Origin: Butyrivibrio sp.
GTDB taxonomy: Bacteria > Bacillota > Clostridia > Lachnospirales > Lachnospiraceae
Length of the DNA stretch: 36,100 nucleotides
Direction: 5' to 3'
NCBI RefSeq assembly: GCF_015056685.1
Contig: NZ_SVFW01000008.1
Location: forward strand, 1 to 36,100
Below the pieces are notes generated by a model. The model had not been told where the DNA came from, ran no database searches, and saw only the letters and a program-made list of their open reading frames with translations. Shown here piece after piece: positions 23,999-31,912 of this stretch (the stretch's first letter is position 1; every line of letters begins with the position of its first letter). The position numbers and the translations under genes are program-made.

Positions 23999-25201
23999 AT
24001 GAATCTAAACAGACCGATAGTTTTATATTATCACGCCGGCAGCGGAAATCATGGCTGCGAGGCTATTGCAAACAGTACGCTAAAGCTCATTCACAGAAAG
24101 AGGATTGAGCAGGGATGCGACATGGAGAACATGCCGATTCCTGTTGTTATTTCTAACAATGTGGAAGAGGACAGAAAGTACTCCCTTGGGGAGCTGGAGA
24201 AACAGGGACTTTGTGTTCTTGCCAATGAAAGGCATATTGATCAGGACTTTTTTGCCCATGTGATCTACTACGGATGGCGCAAGATAACCGGTGATAAGCA
24301 GTCCTTCATGAGATACAGATTTAGGGACGGCTACAGGGCTTATGTTCAGGAGCATAACAGGTGCGATACTCAGAAACGGGATGAAAAAGCGGATATGAGC
24401 ATCGCGACAAACAATACTCCACTTGCGATTTCAATTGGCGGTGACAACTACTGTTACCCAGAGATGGTTTCGGACCTGATACTTGCCCATGATTATTTTA
24501 GAAAAAGAGGCTTTGATACAGTCCTTTGGGGATGCTCTATTGAGCCTGATTCCCTTAAGGATGCAGCTCTTTTAAAAGACCTTATGAACTTCGACAGGAT
24601 CTATGCGAGAGAGTCCATAACTTATAATGCTCTTTTGAATGCAGGAATCTCTGCTGATAAGCTTGAGCTTAGAAAGGATCCGGCATTTGAGCTGGAGACA
24701 AATGATTATAAGGCAGGTCTTTTACATAAGGATTACATCGGAATAAACCTAAGCCCAATGGTAATTGCCAAGGAGAAGACTCCGGGAATCACCATGGAGA
24801 ATTACAAGAGGTTTATTCAGTACATCCTGGATAACACTGATCAGTCAGTTGCTCTGATACCACATGTGGTCTGGGCAAACAACGACGACAGGAAGCCGCT
24901 TTCTGAGCTTTTCGAAGCTTTCAAAGATAGCAAAAGAGTCTTTTTGATAGAGGATATGTCAGCTTCGGACCTCAAGGGCTACATTTCAAAGTGCAGCTTT
25001 TTTGTGGGAGCAAGGACACACAGCACAATTGCCGCTTATTCAAGTAAAGTGCCAACTCTTGTAATCGGTTATTCAGTAAAGAGCCGAGGCATTGCGACAG
25101 ATCTTTTTGGCAGCTATGAGAATTACTGTCTTCCGGTGCAGGAGCTGTCCGATCCGGACGCGCTTATAAATGGCTATAAGTGGGTTATGAGCCATTCATA
25201 A
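23999..25201 (+). CDS. polysaccharide pyruvyl transferase family protein
   Basis: A 400-residue protein of the polysaccharide pyruvyl transferase family (CsaB, WcaK and relatives). These GT-B-like enzymes put a pyruvate ketal on a sugar using phosphoenolpyruvate. Family signs are IVLYYHAGSGNHGCEAIAN at the start (glycine loop), AISIGGDNYCYPE (about 141-153), YARESITYNAL (about 202-212), and FFVGARTHSTIAAYSS with GYSVKSRGIATDLFG in the C-terminal half; the GARTHS histidine is the conserved catalytic or binding residue. No signal peptide, so it acts on the lipid-linked unit inside the cell. The product would be a negatively charged, pyruvylated polymer. The domain assignment is good, but some family members have other activities. 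Confidence 0.85.
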   Translation: MNLNRPIVLYYHAGSGNHGCEAIANSTLKLIHRKRIEQGCDMENMPIPVVISNNVEEDRKYSLGELEKQGLCVLANERHIDQDFFAHVIYYGWRKITGDKQSFMRYRFRDGYRAYVQEHNRCDTQKRDEKADMSIATNNTPLAISIGGDNYCYPEMVSDLILAHDYFRKRGFDTVLWGCSIEPDSLKDAALLKDLMNFDRIYARESITYNALLNAGISADKLELRKDPAFELETNDYKAGLLHKDYIGINLSPMVIAKEKTPGITMENYKRFIQYILDNTDQSVALIPHVVWANNDDRKPLSELFEAFKDSKRVFLIEDMSASDLKGYISKCSFFVGARTHSTIAAYSSKVPTLVIGYSVKSRGIATDLFGSYENYCLPVQELSDPDALINGYKWVMSHS

Positions 25202-25329
25202 CTGAATCAATAGCTGTGATGATGAGTTTTTGTAATTCACGCTAAATTTGATGGATAGAGAAGTAAAATACCTGATCATATAGCCTAAGGTGTTAATGAG
25301 CAGGTATGAAAAGAATTGGGGATGAAAAT

Positions 25330-26259
25330 ATGATAATTTTGCAGATAGCTGGTGGTTTGGGGAACCAGATGCAGCAGTATGCGCTTTACAGGAAATTTTT
25401 AAAGTGCGGAAAAACAGTGAAGCTTGACCTTTCATGGTTTGGCCCGGAAATTCAGAAACACATGCTGGCTCCCAGGGAGTTTGAGCTTTCTCTTTTTAAG
25501 GACCTTCCATACGAAGTTTGTACTAAAGAGGAAAAAGATGCGCTTATAAAGCAGAATCTTTTTCAAAAGATAGCAGGAAAAGTTTCACAAAAGCTTGGAA
25601 AAAGTGCAAGCTCCAATCCTAAGGTTTTTGTGGAAACCAAGATGTATCACGAAGAGATTTTTGACCTGGATGATATTTATATCACCGGTTATTTTGCCTG
25701 CCAGTACTATTATGACGACGTGATGGCAGAGCTTCAGGATCTGTTTGTATTCCCGCCCCACTCCATTCCGGAACTTGATCAGCGCAATGCTGTTTTGGCT
25801 TCAAAGATGGAAAAAGAAACTTCTGTCAGCGTCCACATCAGGCGTGGAGATTATCTGAGCCCTGAAAACGTGGAGATTCTTGGAAATATTGCCTCTGATA
25901 AGTACTATGAGAGCGCCATGAATTATTTCCTTGAAAAGGATGAGAATACTCATTTCTATATTTTCACCAGTGACCACGAGTACGCAAGAGACCACTACAG
26001 CGATGAATCCCGCTACACGATCATAGATTGGAACACAGGTAAAAACAGCCTTCAGGACCTTATGCTCATGAGTCACTGCAAGGGCAATATCTGTGCCAAT
26101 TCTACATTCAGCTTCTGGGGAGCGAGGCTCAATAAGCGTCCCGACAGAGAACTTGTCCGCACACTCAAGATGCGTAACAATCAGGAAGCTTTGCCTGAAG
26201 TTATGCATAAATACTGGAAAGACTGGATCCTCATTGATGAGAACGGAACGATCGTCTAA
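25330..26259 (+). CDS. GT11 glycosyltransferase (alpha-1,2-fucosyltransferase-like)
   Basis: A 309-residue GT11 enzyme. The ATG at 25330 is preferred since it gives the family start MIILQIAGGLGNQMQQYA; an ATG at 25306 adds eight residues. Conserved blocks are SVHIRRGDYL (about 166-175) with the HxRRxDY motif, FYIFTSDHEYARDHY (about 208-222), and CANSTFSFWGARL (about 249-261). With the gene at 14603 there are two intact and one divergent GT11 proteins in the locus, which suggests several deoxyhexose branches or donors. The preceding gap of about 100 bases shows no firm promoter. Sugar donor is probably a GDP-deoxyhexose; fucose is the default guess. Confidence 0.87.
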   Translation: MIILQIAGGLGNQMQQYALYRKFLKCGKTVKLDLSWFGPEIQKHMLAPREFELSLFKDLPYEVCTKEEKDALIKQNLFQKIAGKVSQKLGKSASSNPKVFVETKMYHEEIFDLDDIYITGYFACQYYYDDVMAELQDLFVFPPHSIPELDQRNAVLASKMEKETSVSVHIRRGDYLSPENVEILGNIASDKYYESAMNYFLEKDENTHFYIFTSDHEYARDHYSDESRYTIIDWNTGKNSLQDLMLMSHCKGNICANSTFSFWGARLNKRPDRELVRTLKMRNNQEALPEVMHKYWKDWILIDENGTIV

Positions 26260-26329
26260 AAAGGTGCGCATGAGTGCATAAAGTGCTAGTAATTAGCGAA
26301 ATGTTAGATATATAAAGGAATTTGTTTTA

Positions 26330-27853
26330 ATGGGTAGAGTTAAGTCAGCAACGAGAAATATTGCATTTGGATATATTGGTCAGGTTGCAACCATGATCAT
26401 GTCTTTTGTGCTACGAAAGATCTTTATCATGCATCTGAGCGAAACTCTGCTTGGCATCAACAGCACATACACAAATATTCTCTCAATCCTCAATATGGCC
26501 GAGCTGGGCATCGGAACAGCTCTTAACTTCAGCCTTTATGGCCCGGTTTCCCGCGGCGAAAAAGAGAAGATCAAGTCTTACATGCAGATGTACAAAAAGG
26601 CCTACTACTGTATCGCTTTGGTAGTGGCTGTCATGGGTACAGCGCTCGCGCCATTTCTTAAGTATCTGGTAAAAAAGCCGGATGGAGTTCTTTTACGAGA
26701 TCTTACACTCTACTATTTCATTTTTCTTTTTAACACTGTCAGCAGCTACTTTGTTGCTTACAAATACAGTCTGGTCAATGCTGAGCAAAAGAACTATGTT
26801 CAGACCAACATTCTTACAATAACAAAAGTTATTACAGTCTTTTTCCAGATAATTGTCATCATCGTTACCAGAAATTTCTACCTGTTCCTGATAACAGATG
26901 CAGTGATCCAGCTTCTTCAGAAGATATTTGTTTCAAGATATCTCAATAAGATGTATCCATATCTTACGGAAAAAGATATTACGCCTCTGTCAAAAGAGGA
27001 GAGTGATACTGTCTGGAAGAAGACGAAAGCCCTTGTGTTTCATAAGGTTGGCGATGTTGCCAGACTTCAGACCGACGCCCTTATCATTTCTTCTTTTATC
27101 GAAGTAAAAATGGCAGGCTTTGTTGATAACTACAACATGGTCATCAGCTCAGTCTCAAATTTCGTAAACATCATTTTCAATTCAGTAATCTCAAGCTTTG
27201 GAAACCTTATCGCCACAGAGTCCAAGGAAAAGCAGTACGAGATGTTCAAAGTCTACAGATTTTTTGCATCCTGGGTTTATGGCTACTCCTGCGTGGGATT
27301 CATGGTTCTTTTGACTCCTCTTATCAGGATAATGTACGGAGATTACTGGGCTCTGGCACCAATGGTAATCTACTGCATCCTAATCGACTATTACTTCAAG
27401 GGCGATCGAATTGTCCTTAGTAACTATAAGACCGCAGCCGGCGTGTTCGAGCAGGATAAGTACCTTGCTCTGATCCAGGGCGCAGTAAACCTTGTGATAT
27501 CAATCGCTCTGGTGCAGACGCCCCTTGGTCTTGCCGGAATTTACATTGGAACAATTGTTTCAGGACTTATTGCAAATATCACCAAACCAATCATTATCTA
27601 TCGCGCCTGCTTTGACATGAGCGCAAAGAGCTACTTTGTAGACACATGCAAATACCTTGCAAGCCTTGTCTTTGTGCTGATTGTATGCAATGCTATCAGT
27701 ATCAGGCTTCTTGCAGATTTGAATATTCTTACGTTCCTTGTTATGGCTGTTATCATTACTGTCGTATTCAACGGAGTGTATTTCCTCCTCTACGGCAGAA
27801 CAGCAGAGTTTAAGTACGTACTTGAAAAAGTCCTCGCGAAGGTTGGAAGATAA
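26330..27853 (+). CDS. Wzx-type polysaccharide flippase (MOP superfamily)
   Basis: A 507-residue integral membrane protein with 12 or more predicted helices and the Wzx-like start KSATRNIAFGYIGQVATMI. Typical family segments include LGINSTYTNILSILNMAELG (about 43-62), YYFIFLFNTVSSYF (about 127-140) and the loop KVGDVARLQTDALIISSF (about 240-257). The MOP superfamily flips undecaprenyl-linked repeat units from the inner to the outer leaflet. It occurs near the right end of the locus, after the glycosyltransferases. The gene has an AAAGGAA site about 10 bases before its ATG. With the ABC exporter at 15524 two candidate flippases exist. Subfamily is clear from the hydrophobic profile and context; the exact substrate is not. 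Confidence 0.87.
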   Translation: MGRVKSATRNIAFGYIGQVATMIMSFVLRKIFIMHLSETLLGINSTYTNILSILNMAELGIGTALNFSLYGPVSRGEKEKIKSYMQMYKKAYYCIALVVAVMGTALAPFLKYLVKKPDGVLLRDLTLYYFIFLFNTVSSYFVAYKYSLVNAEQKNYVQTNILTITKVITVFFQIIVIIVTRNFYLFLITDAVIQLLQKIFVSRYLNKMYPYLTEKDITPLSKEESDTVWKKTKALVFHKVGDVARLQTDALIISSFIEVKMAGFVDNYNMVISSVSNFVNIIFNSVISSFGNLIATESKEKQYEMFKVYRFFASWVYGYSCVGFMVLLTPLIRIMYGDYWALAPMVIYCILIDYYFKGDRIVLSNYKTAAGVFEQDKYLALIQGAVNLVISIALVQTPLGLAGIYIGTIVSGLIANITKPIIIYRACFDMSAKSYFVDTCKYLASLVFVLIVCNAISIRLLADLNILTFLVMAVIITVVFNGVYFLLYGRTAEFKYVLEKVLAKVGR

Positions 27854-27887
27854 TCATTATTTATATTCGCACATAGAGGTGTTAATT

Positions 27888-29084
27888 ATGGGCTATAGAG
27901 TTACAGATGAAAGATACAAAATGGTCTTGGACAGGACAGTTGACGATTTACTTGGAATCATGAATGTTTCCTTGGTCCAGCAGGCAAAAGACGTAGTGAA
28001 AAGGTTTATGGGGCGCTCGGTCCGCACTAAAGATCCATTATTTTGGCCTGCAGGAATGTTGATGCTGGGACTTGTTTCTGCATCGGAGCAGGAAGATGTA
28101 GAAATAAAAAACAAGTGCCTTGCTGCAATCTCAGCGCACCTGGATATGTGGCTTAAATCCTATGATGGAAAGATAGATTTTGTTGATGATGCTTTGGCTG
28201 GAGTTTGCTTTATTAGAGCATATGAGCTCACTAATGAGGATAAGTACAAAGAGGCAGCTGACAAGATAGCACAGTTTATATTAACAGCACCTCGAGATGA
28301 GCAGGGAACAATCATATATAATCCGGGTAGAAATTCATCCAATATTTTTGCTGACGGAGTAGGACAGGTTTCCATGTTCATGGCTGCTTATACAAGTGCC
28401 TTTCCGGATAGCGACATTGTCATAAGTTCCGGCTCCAGGCTTGATGCCAGTAAACAGATAAAGAACTTCTTTGAAATGGGAGTAGACAAGAAAAGCGGAC
28501 TAAATTACCACGGGTATTCGCTTCATGATAATCAGAAAAAAGGTCTTCTTGGTTGGGGAAGAGCATTTGGATGGCTCTACATGGGAGTTGCAGAGGCTGC
28601 CTGTGCTGCAATTAAGAGCAGTGATGAAGCAAATGATAATGACGAGAAAATTCCAAATAGCGAAAATCTCGATAGTAGTGAGTGCCAAAAAGATTGTCCT
28701 GATAAGAAGCGCTGTTTCATGAATTCCGGATTCAATATAACTGGATTGTACAGACAGATGAGCAGAACAGCTCTTGAATACCAGCGTGCTGACGGCGGTT
28801 GGAGCTGGCAGATTCAGGGGACAGAAGGGCATATTGATATTTCTGCAACAGGCATGATCGCATATTCATTGGCGAGGGGTTACAACGCCGGGATACTTGA
28901 TAACGTTGAAGACATAGACAGTTCTTTTGACAAGGCTGCTGAATGCATGTTGTCGCATACTGAAAAAGGGGCAGTGCTTGATGCACTTAGCTCATGTGAT
29001 GATTTTGGGGTTCATTATCAGACTTATGGGCATTATCCTTGGGGACAAGGAGCAGTGCTCGCAGCACTTGCAGTTATTAGATAA
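27888..29084 (+). CDS. GH88/GH105-like glycoside hydrolase
   Basis: A 398-residue protein that looks like a six-hairpin barrel enzyme of the GH88/GH105 group (unsaturated uronyl hydrolases). The ATG at 27888 follows AGAGGT; a longer frame to 27738 would lie in the flippase gene. Segments are DFVDDALAGVCFIRAYEL (98-115, Asp100 or Asp101), NIFADGVGQVSMFMAAY (152-168, Asp156 as candidate acid), GLLGWGRAFGWLYMG (219-233, the W-R-GW barrel motif), then HIDISATGMIAYSLARG. Residues 242-278 are an acidic insert with Cys266, Cys270 and Cys276. There is no signal peptide, so it is cytoplasmic. In a synthesis locus it may trim or recycle intermediates. The family assignment is from motifs only. Confidence 0.6.
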   Translation: MGYRVTDERYKMVLDRTVDDLLGIMNVSLVQQAKDVVKRFMGRSVRTKDPLFWPAGMLMLGLVSASEQEDVEIKNKCLAAISAHLDMWLKSYDGKIDFVDDALAGVCFIRAYELTNEDKYKEAADKIAQFILTAPRDEQGTIIYNPGRNSSNIFADGVGQVSMFMAAYTSAFPDSDIVISSGSRLDASKQIKNFFEMGVDKKSGLNYHGYSLHDNQKKGLLGWGRAFGWLYMGVAEAACAAIKSSDEANDNDEKIPNSENLDSSECQKDCPDKKRCFMNSGFNITGLYRQMSRTALEYQRADGGWSWQIQGTEGHIDISATGMIAYSLARGYNAGILDNVEDIDSSFDKAAECMLSHTEKGAVLDALSSCDDFGVHYQTYGHYPWGQGAVLAALAVIR

Positions 29085-29189
29085 TTTGTGACTTAGGAAT
29101 AAATGAATACATATCAATAAAGTTAGATTGATTGAAATGTAATGAGGGTTAGCATAATAGAAAATATCAGGAAAGAGAAGGGGATTACA

Positions 29190-30056
29190 ATGAGATACGG
29201 AGCACTTGAAGCTGGCGGAACAAAGATGATAGTGGCAATTGGGGACGAGAATGGAAAAATCTTGGAGAGAGCATCTTTTCCTACGCTCACGCCTTCTGAG
29301 ACAATGCCAAAGATGATTGATTTCTTTAAGGATAAAGAAATCGTTAGCCTTGGAATTGCCTGCTTTGGACCAATTGACCTGAACAAGGAGTCAAAGACTT
29401 ACGGATATATCACATCCACACCAAAGCTTGATTGGAGAAACTATGACATCGTAGGAGAATTCAAGAAGGCGCTTAATGTTCCTGTTGGATTTGACACAGA
29501 TGTTAACGGTTCACTTCTTGGTGAGATTACATGGGGATGCGCACAGAACAAGACTGATGCCATCTACCTTACAATCGGAACAGGCATAGGCGGCGGAGTT
29601 ATGACCAATGGCAAGCTCCTTCATGGCATGCTTCATCCGGAGATGGGACATATTAAGCTTGCTTTGGAAGATGGAGATACCTACAAAGGAAAGTGCCCAT
29701 ATCACGGTACCTGTTTTGAAGGACTGGCAGCAGGCCCTGCTATTGAAGAGCGCTGGGGCAAAAAGGCCGTTGAACTTGCTGACAACAACGAAGTCTGGGA
29801 ACTTGAAAGCGCTTATATTGCTCAGGCACTTAGCTCATATATTCTTACCCTTAGCCCTCAGATAATCATTCTTGGCGGCGGCGTAATGCATCAGATGCAA
29901 CTCTTTCCACTTATCAGGAAAAAAGTCATTGAGCAGCTTAATGGTTACATCAACACTGATGAGATCAAAAACATTGATGAATACATAGTTCCTGCAAGCC
30001 TAAACGATGACCAGGGAATAATGGGAGCTGTGAAACTCGCTATTGATGCGGTTTGA
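29190..30056 (+). CDS. ROK family sugar kinase (fructokinase-like)
   Basis: A 288-residue ROK kinase. The ATG at 29190 is chosen because AAGGGG lies six bases upstream and the ATP phosphate loop GALEAGGTKMIV starts at once; an earlier frame reaches 29142. Features are ACFGPIDL (about 67-74), TIGTGIGGGV (about 129-138), and the ROK zinc site made of His154, Cys169, His172 and Cys175 in CPYHGTC. The FEGLAAGPAIEERWG segment is typical of the fructokinase branch (YdhR/GmuE-like). It phosphorylates a hexose, probably fructose, giving the fructose 6-phosphate used for sugar nucleotide supply. A possible weak promoter (TTGAAA 29132, CATAAT 29153, spacer 15) precedes it. It ends the rightward gene run. 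Confidence 0.85.
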   Translation: MRYGALEAGGTKMIVAIGDENGKILERASFPTLTPSETMPKMIDFFKDKEIVSLGIACFGPIDLNKESKTYGYITSTPKLDWRNYDIVGEFKKALNVPVGFDTDVNGSLLGEITWGCAQNKTDAIYLTIGTGIGGGVMTNGKLLHGMLHPEMGHIKLALEDGDTYKGKCPYHGTCFEGLAAGPAIEERWGKKAVELADNNEVWELESAYIAQALSSYILTLSPQIIILGGGVMHQMQLFPLIRKKVIEQLNGYINTDEIKNIDEYIVPASLNDDQGIMGAVKLAIDAV

Positions 30057-30072
30057 GTTACAACAAAAAATT

Positions 30073-30101
30073 AGAGCGGCAACTTAGCGTGCCGCTCTTT
30101 T
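30073..30101 (+). terminator. bidirectional rho-independent terminator
   Basis: A nine-base stem AGAGCGGCA (30073-30081) with TGCCGCTCT (30090-30098), eight-base loop, then TTTT. An A-run (30065-30070) on the other side gives a T-run for the opposite strand. It separates the + strand glycan locus from the convergent small gene at 30100-30453, whose stop codon lies inside its tail. Confidence 0.9.
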
Positions 30102-30453
30102 AAGCAAATAAATCTAGTGAAGCTCCCTGAACACCATATGTTTGACCGGACATATTCTGTCCGTATCCAACTGTCATGCCTTGGAATTTCTGAGCGACTT
30201 CATTGTAAGCCCTATTTGTTTCCTGAGACTTTTTTACATAGTCCATCGACATAGTTAATGAATCAGAGTCTTCCTGTGTTGATGCGACCTGTGCATTTGG
30301 ATATATCACAGGTGGCACATTCATCACGGCGCCCTGCATACCTGTCTCAGAAAATGCATCAGAAATATCAGCTTCGTTCTTTAGTTTGTAGTTCAATGGC
30401 TGAACAAAGCTCATTCCGTACATGTTTCCAATTCCACCAACGGCTAATCCCAT
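30100..30453 (-). CDS. small protein of unknown function
   Basis: A 117-residue protein that I do not recognise. The ATG at 30453 is chosen since AAAGGG is six bases before it on the minus strand; an upstream frame to 30492 has no site. It is rich in Gly, Met, Ser and Gln, starts MGLAVGGIGNMYGM, has PPVIYPNAQVAS in the middle and a predicted helix SMDYVKKSQETNRAYNEVAQ (about 69-88), and ends GASLDLFA. There is no obvious signal peptide or membrane helix. The pattern resembles small secreted or surface-associated proteins and also small flagellum-related proteins, but neither is supported strongly. Upstream lie two CAATTGTT copies (see 30488). The gene has its own terminator and is monocistronic. 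Confidence 0.6.
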   Translation of the reverse strand: MGLAVGGIGNMYGMSFVQPLNYKLKNEADISDAFSETGMQGAVMNVPPVIYPNAQVASTQEDSDSLTMSMDYVKKSQETNRAYNEVAQKFQGMTVGYGQNMSGQTYGVQGASLDLFA

Positions 30454-30487
30454 ACAAACCCTTTCTAAAAAAGTGCAAACATACTTA

Positions 30488-30522
30488 AACAATTGTTTCG
30501 AAACCGATTAAGACAATTGTTC
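30488..30522 (-). promoter_or_regulatory. paired ACAATTGTT elements upstream of the small minus-strand gene
   Basis: ACAATTGTT occurs at 30489-30497 and 30513-30521, 24 bases start to start, each with a palindromic core, separated by GTTTCGAAAC-like DNA. A further CAATTGTT is at 30725-30732, upstream of the gene at 30770. They lie in the region between two divergent genes, so a shared repressor or activator may bind; this is inference. Confidence 0.4.
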
Positions 30523-30625
30523 CAAAAATTCAATAATATCGCTTTCAGATAAAAATCGGCAAAAAGCCCACCATTACTTCCTTTAATGATATTCTCAGAG
30601 GATAAGGGAATCAATTATTGCCATT

Positions 30626-30690
30626 GAAATTTTGTATTAAATTTTTATGACCAATTATGAAATTTTGTTTAAATTTATGATAAAATTATG
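30626..30690 (+). repeat. tandem AT-rich direct repeat with extended -10 element
   Basis: Two consecutive imperfect units: one at 30626-30658 and one at 30659-30690. Both begin GAAATTTTGT, continue with TTAAATTT and ATGA, and end AATTATG or nearly so. The second contains TGATAAAAT, an extended -10-like sequence, which is the likely promoter of the + strand gene at 30770. The duplication places two promoter-like units in series. Confidence 0.5.
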
Positions 30691-30769
30691 TTGAGGGGTA
30701 ATCTTATCCTTCGGAAAAAGACTTCAATTGTTGGACATAAATGGAAAGAGAGAAAGGAGCGACCTGCTT

Positions 30770-31036
30770 ATGAAAAACAGCCAGCTGCAATACTCTCCGT
30801 TCAAACCAAACTTGAAGACAGCCGAAGTATTTGCGTGGGGCGATCCGGAGTATAATCTTTTTGACCAGCTGAATGAAAAGTACGAAAAGACACACCCTGA
30901 GTATTCTAAGTTATCTTCGTACGAGAAGATGGTTATCAGAGAGCAGATCCATCATGAAGCTATTGGCTTGACGCCATTGAATCTTATTAAGAGCTTCATA
31001 GAAGATCCGCAGTTTGATGAATTTAGAATTGTATGA
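30770..31036 (+). CDS. small protein of unknown function
   Basis: An 88-residue protein that I do not recognise. The ATG at 30770 is preferred because AAGGAG lies ten bases upstream; a longer frame starts at 30728. It is hydrophilic with conserved-looking aromatic segments: QLQYSPFKPNLKTAEVFAWG at the start, NLFDQLNEKYEKTHPEY in the middle, a predicted helix SSYEKMVIREQIHHEAIG, and the end LIKSFIEDPQFDEFRIV. No signal peptide or membrane segment appears. It is followed by a strong terminator, so it is a single-gene unit. The acidic-basic helical character would fit a small regulator or binding protein, but no function is claimed. Confidence 0.6.
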   Translation: MKNSQLQYSPFKPNLKTAEVFAWGDPEYNLFDQLNEKYEKTHPEYSKLSSYEKMVIREQIHHEAIGLTPLNLIKSFIEDPQFDEFRIV

Positions 31037-31066
31037 CATTTTGAATGTTTTTACCGTACTCATCTA

Positions 31067-31103
31067 ATCCCAGAACTAGAAAATAGTTCTGGGATATTTT
31101 TTT
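31067..31103 (+). terminator. rho-independent terminator
   Basis: A perfect 12-base stem ATCCCAGAACTA (31067-31078) with TAGTTCTGGGAT (31084-31095), five-base loop, then seven T (31097-31103). It ends the small gene at 30770-31036 and abuts the stop codon of the convergent gene at 31102. Confidence 0.93.
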
Positions 31104-31899
31104 ACCTAAAATACTTTGTTATGATCTCATCGACTTCAAAAATTGTTAATGGATGATTGGAAGTCTCATATGTGCATATAAGATTGATTGATGGAATATA
31201 GCCTTCATTTGGATATATTCTCATCTTTTTTAAGAAATTGTTATTAACATATTCTGGATCATCCATTCTTCCAAAGTGCTCCCAAATGTATATTTCTTTT
31301 GTTATTGGATGCATGATCATAAAATCAGGACTTATCAGCGTGTTTCCAAGTCTGATTGGATATTCATATCGGTATGGGATTGATGCTCTGAATAGCTCAT
31401 CTGAAATTAGTGATTCTGATTTAGATCGTACCATGATTCCTTTGATGGTAGGATAGATCAAGTTTTCTGGAAAAGATGGATTTCCCGGATTTGGTGCCAT
31501 TTCCCATGCTTTTAGCTCATTATTGCTTGGGGTAATAAGTGGTAATATGATTCGGCGAAAGCCATCACTATTTCTTAATAATTGCTCAGCCGTTTTTTTA
31601 GGATATTTAGCAACATAGGATTCGGTGGCCTTAAGCTGTTGCTTAAGAGCGTAGAGCTCGCGGGTTTTATAGGCTTTCATAGCTAGTTTTTGAATTAGAT
31701 ATTTATCATTTGCGCTAAGGTATCTTCTGGTTAAGTGGCAATCTTCTTCGATAACATGGTATTTTTTGTAATAATTGCCATTTTTGTATATTGCAAGATA
31801 CCCGTCAGGAAAACTAGCTTTTTTAATTTCTTTTTCAATTCTATTAATTTTTGTGATTAACTGTTCCTTTTCTTGTAACATGGCTTCTAAATAATCCAT
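31102..31899 (-). CDS. PD-(D/E)XK nuclease-like protein, function unknown
   Basis: A 265-residue protein. Residues 1-100 are a long charged helical region (coiled-coil-like, EKEQLITKINRIEKEIKK). The C-terminal part has the signs of a PD-(D/E)XK fold: VRSKSESLISDEL with Glu162, ISPDFMIM with Asp192, then IYIWEHFGRMDD with Glu207. The usual ExK lysine is missing right after Glu207 (EHF); a migrated Lys (224/225, FLKKMRIYP) may serve. Similar short proteins are common and uncharacterised in Firmicutes, and may be solitary nucleases of mobile or defence origin. The ATG has GGAGAG upstream on the minus strand. No toxin, antitoxin or methylase partner lies next to it. Monocistronic, AT-rich compared with the glycan genes. 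Confidence 0.55.
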   Translation of the reverse strand: MDYLEAMLQEKEQLITKINRIEKEIKKASFPDGYLAIYKNGNYYKKYHVIEEDCHLTRRYLSANDKYLIQKLAMKAYKTRELYALKQQLKATESYVAKYPKKTAEQLLRNSDGFRRIILPLITPSNNELKAWEMAPNPGNPSFPENLIYPTIKGIMVRSKSESLISDELFRASIPYRYEYPIRLGNTLISPDFMIMHPITKEIYIWEHFGRMDDPEYVNNNFLKKMRIYPNEGYIPSINLICTYETSNHPLTIFEVDEIITKYFR

Positions 31900-31912
31900 T
31901 GATCTCTCCTTT

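Noticed and set aside
25801..26271. Minus-strand open frame of 156 codons
   Set aside because: Opposite the GT11 gene at 25330-26259, whose conserved blocks fall in this stretch.
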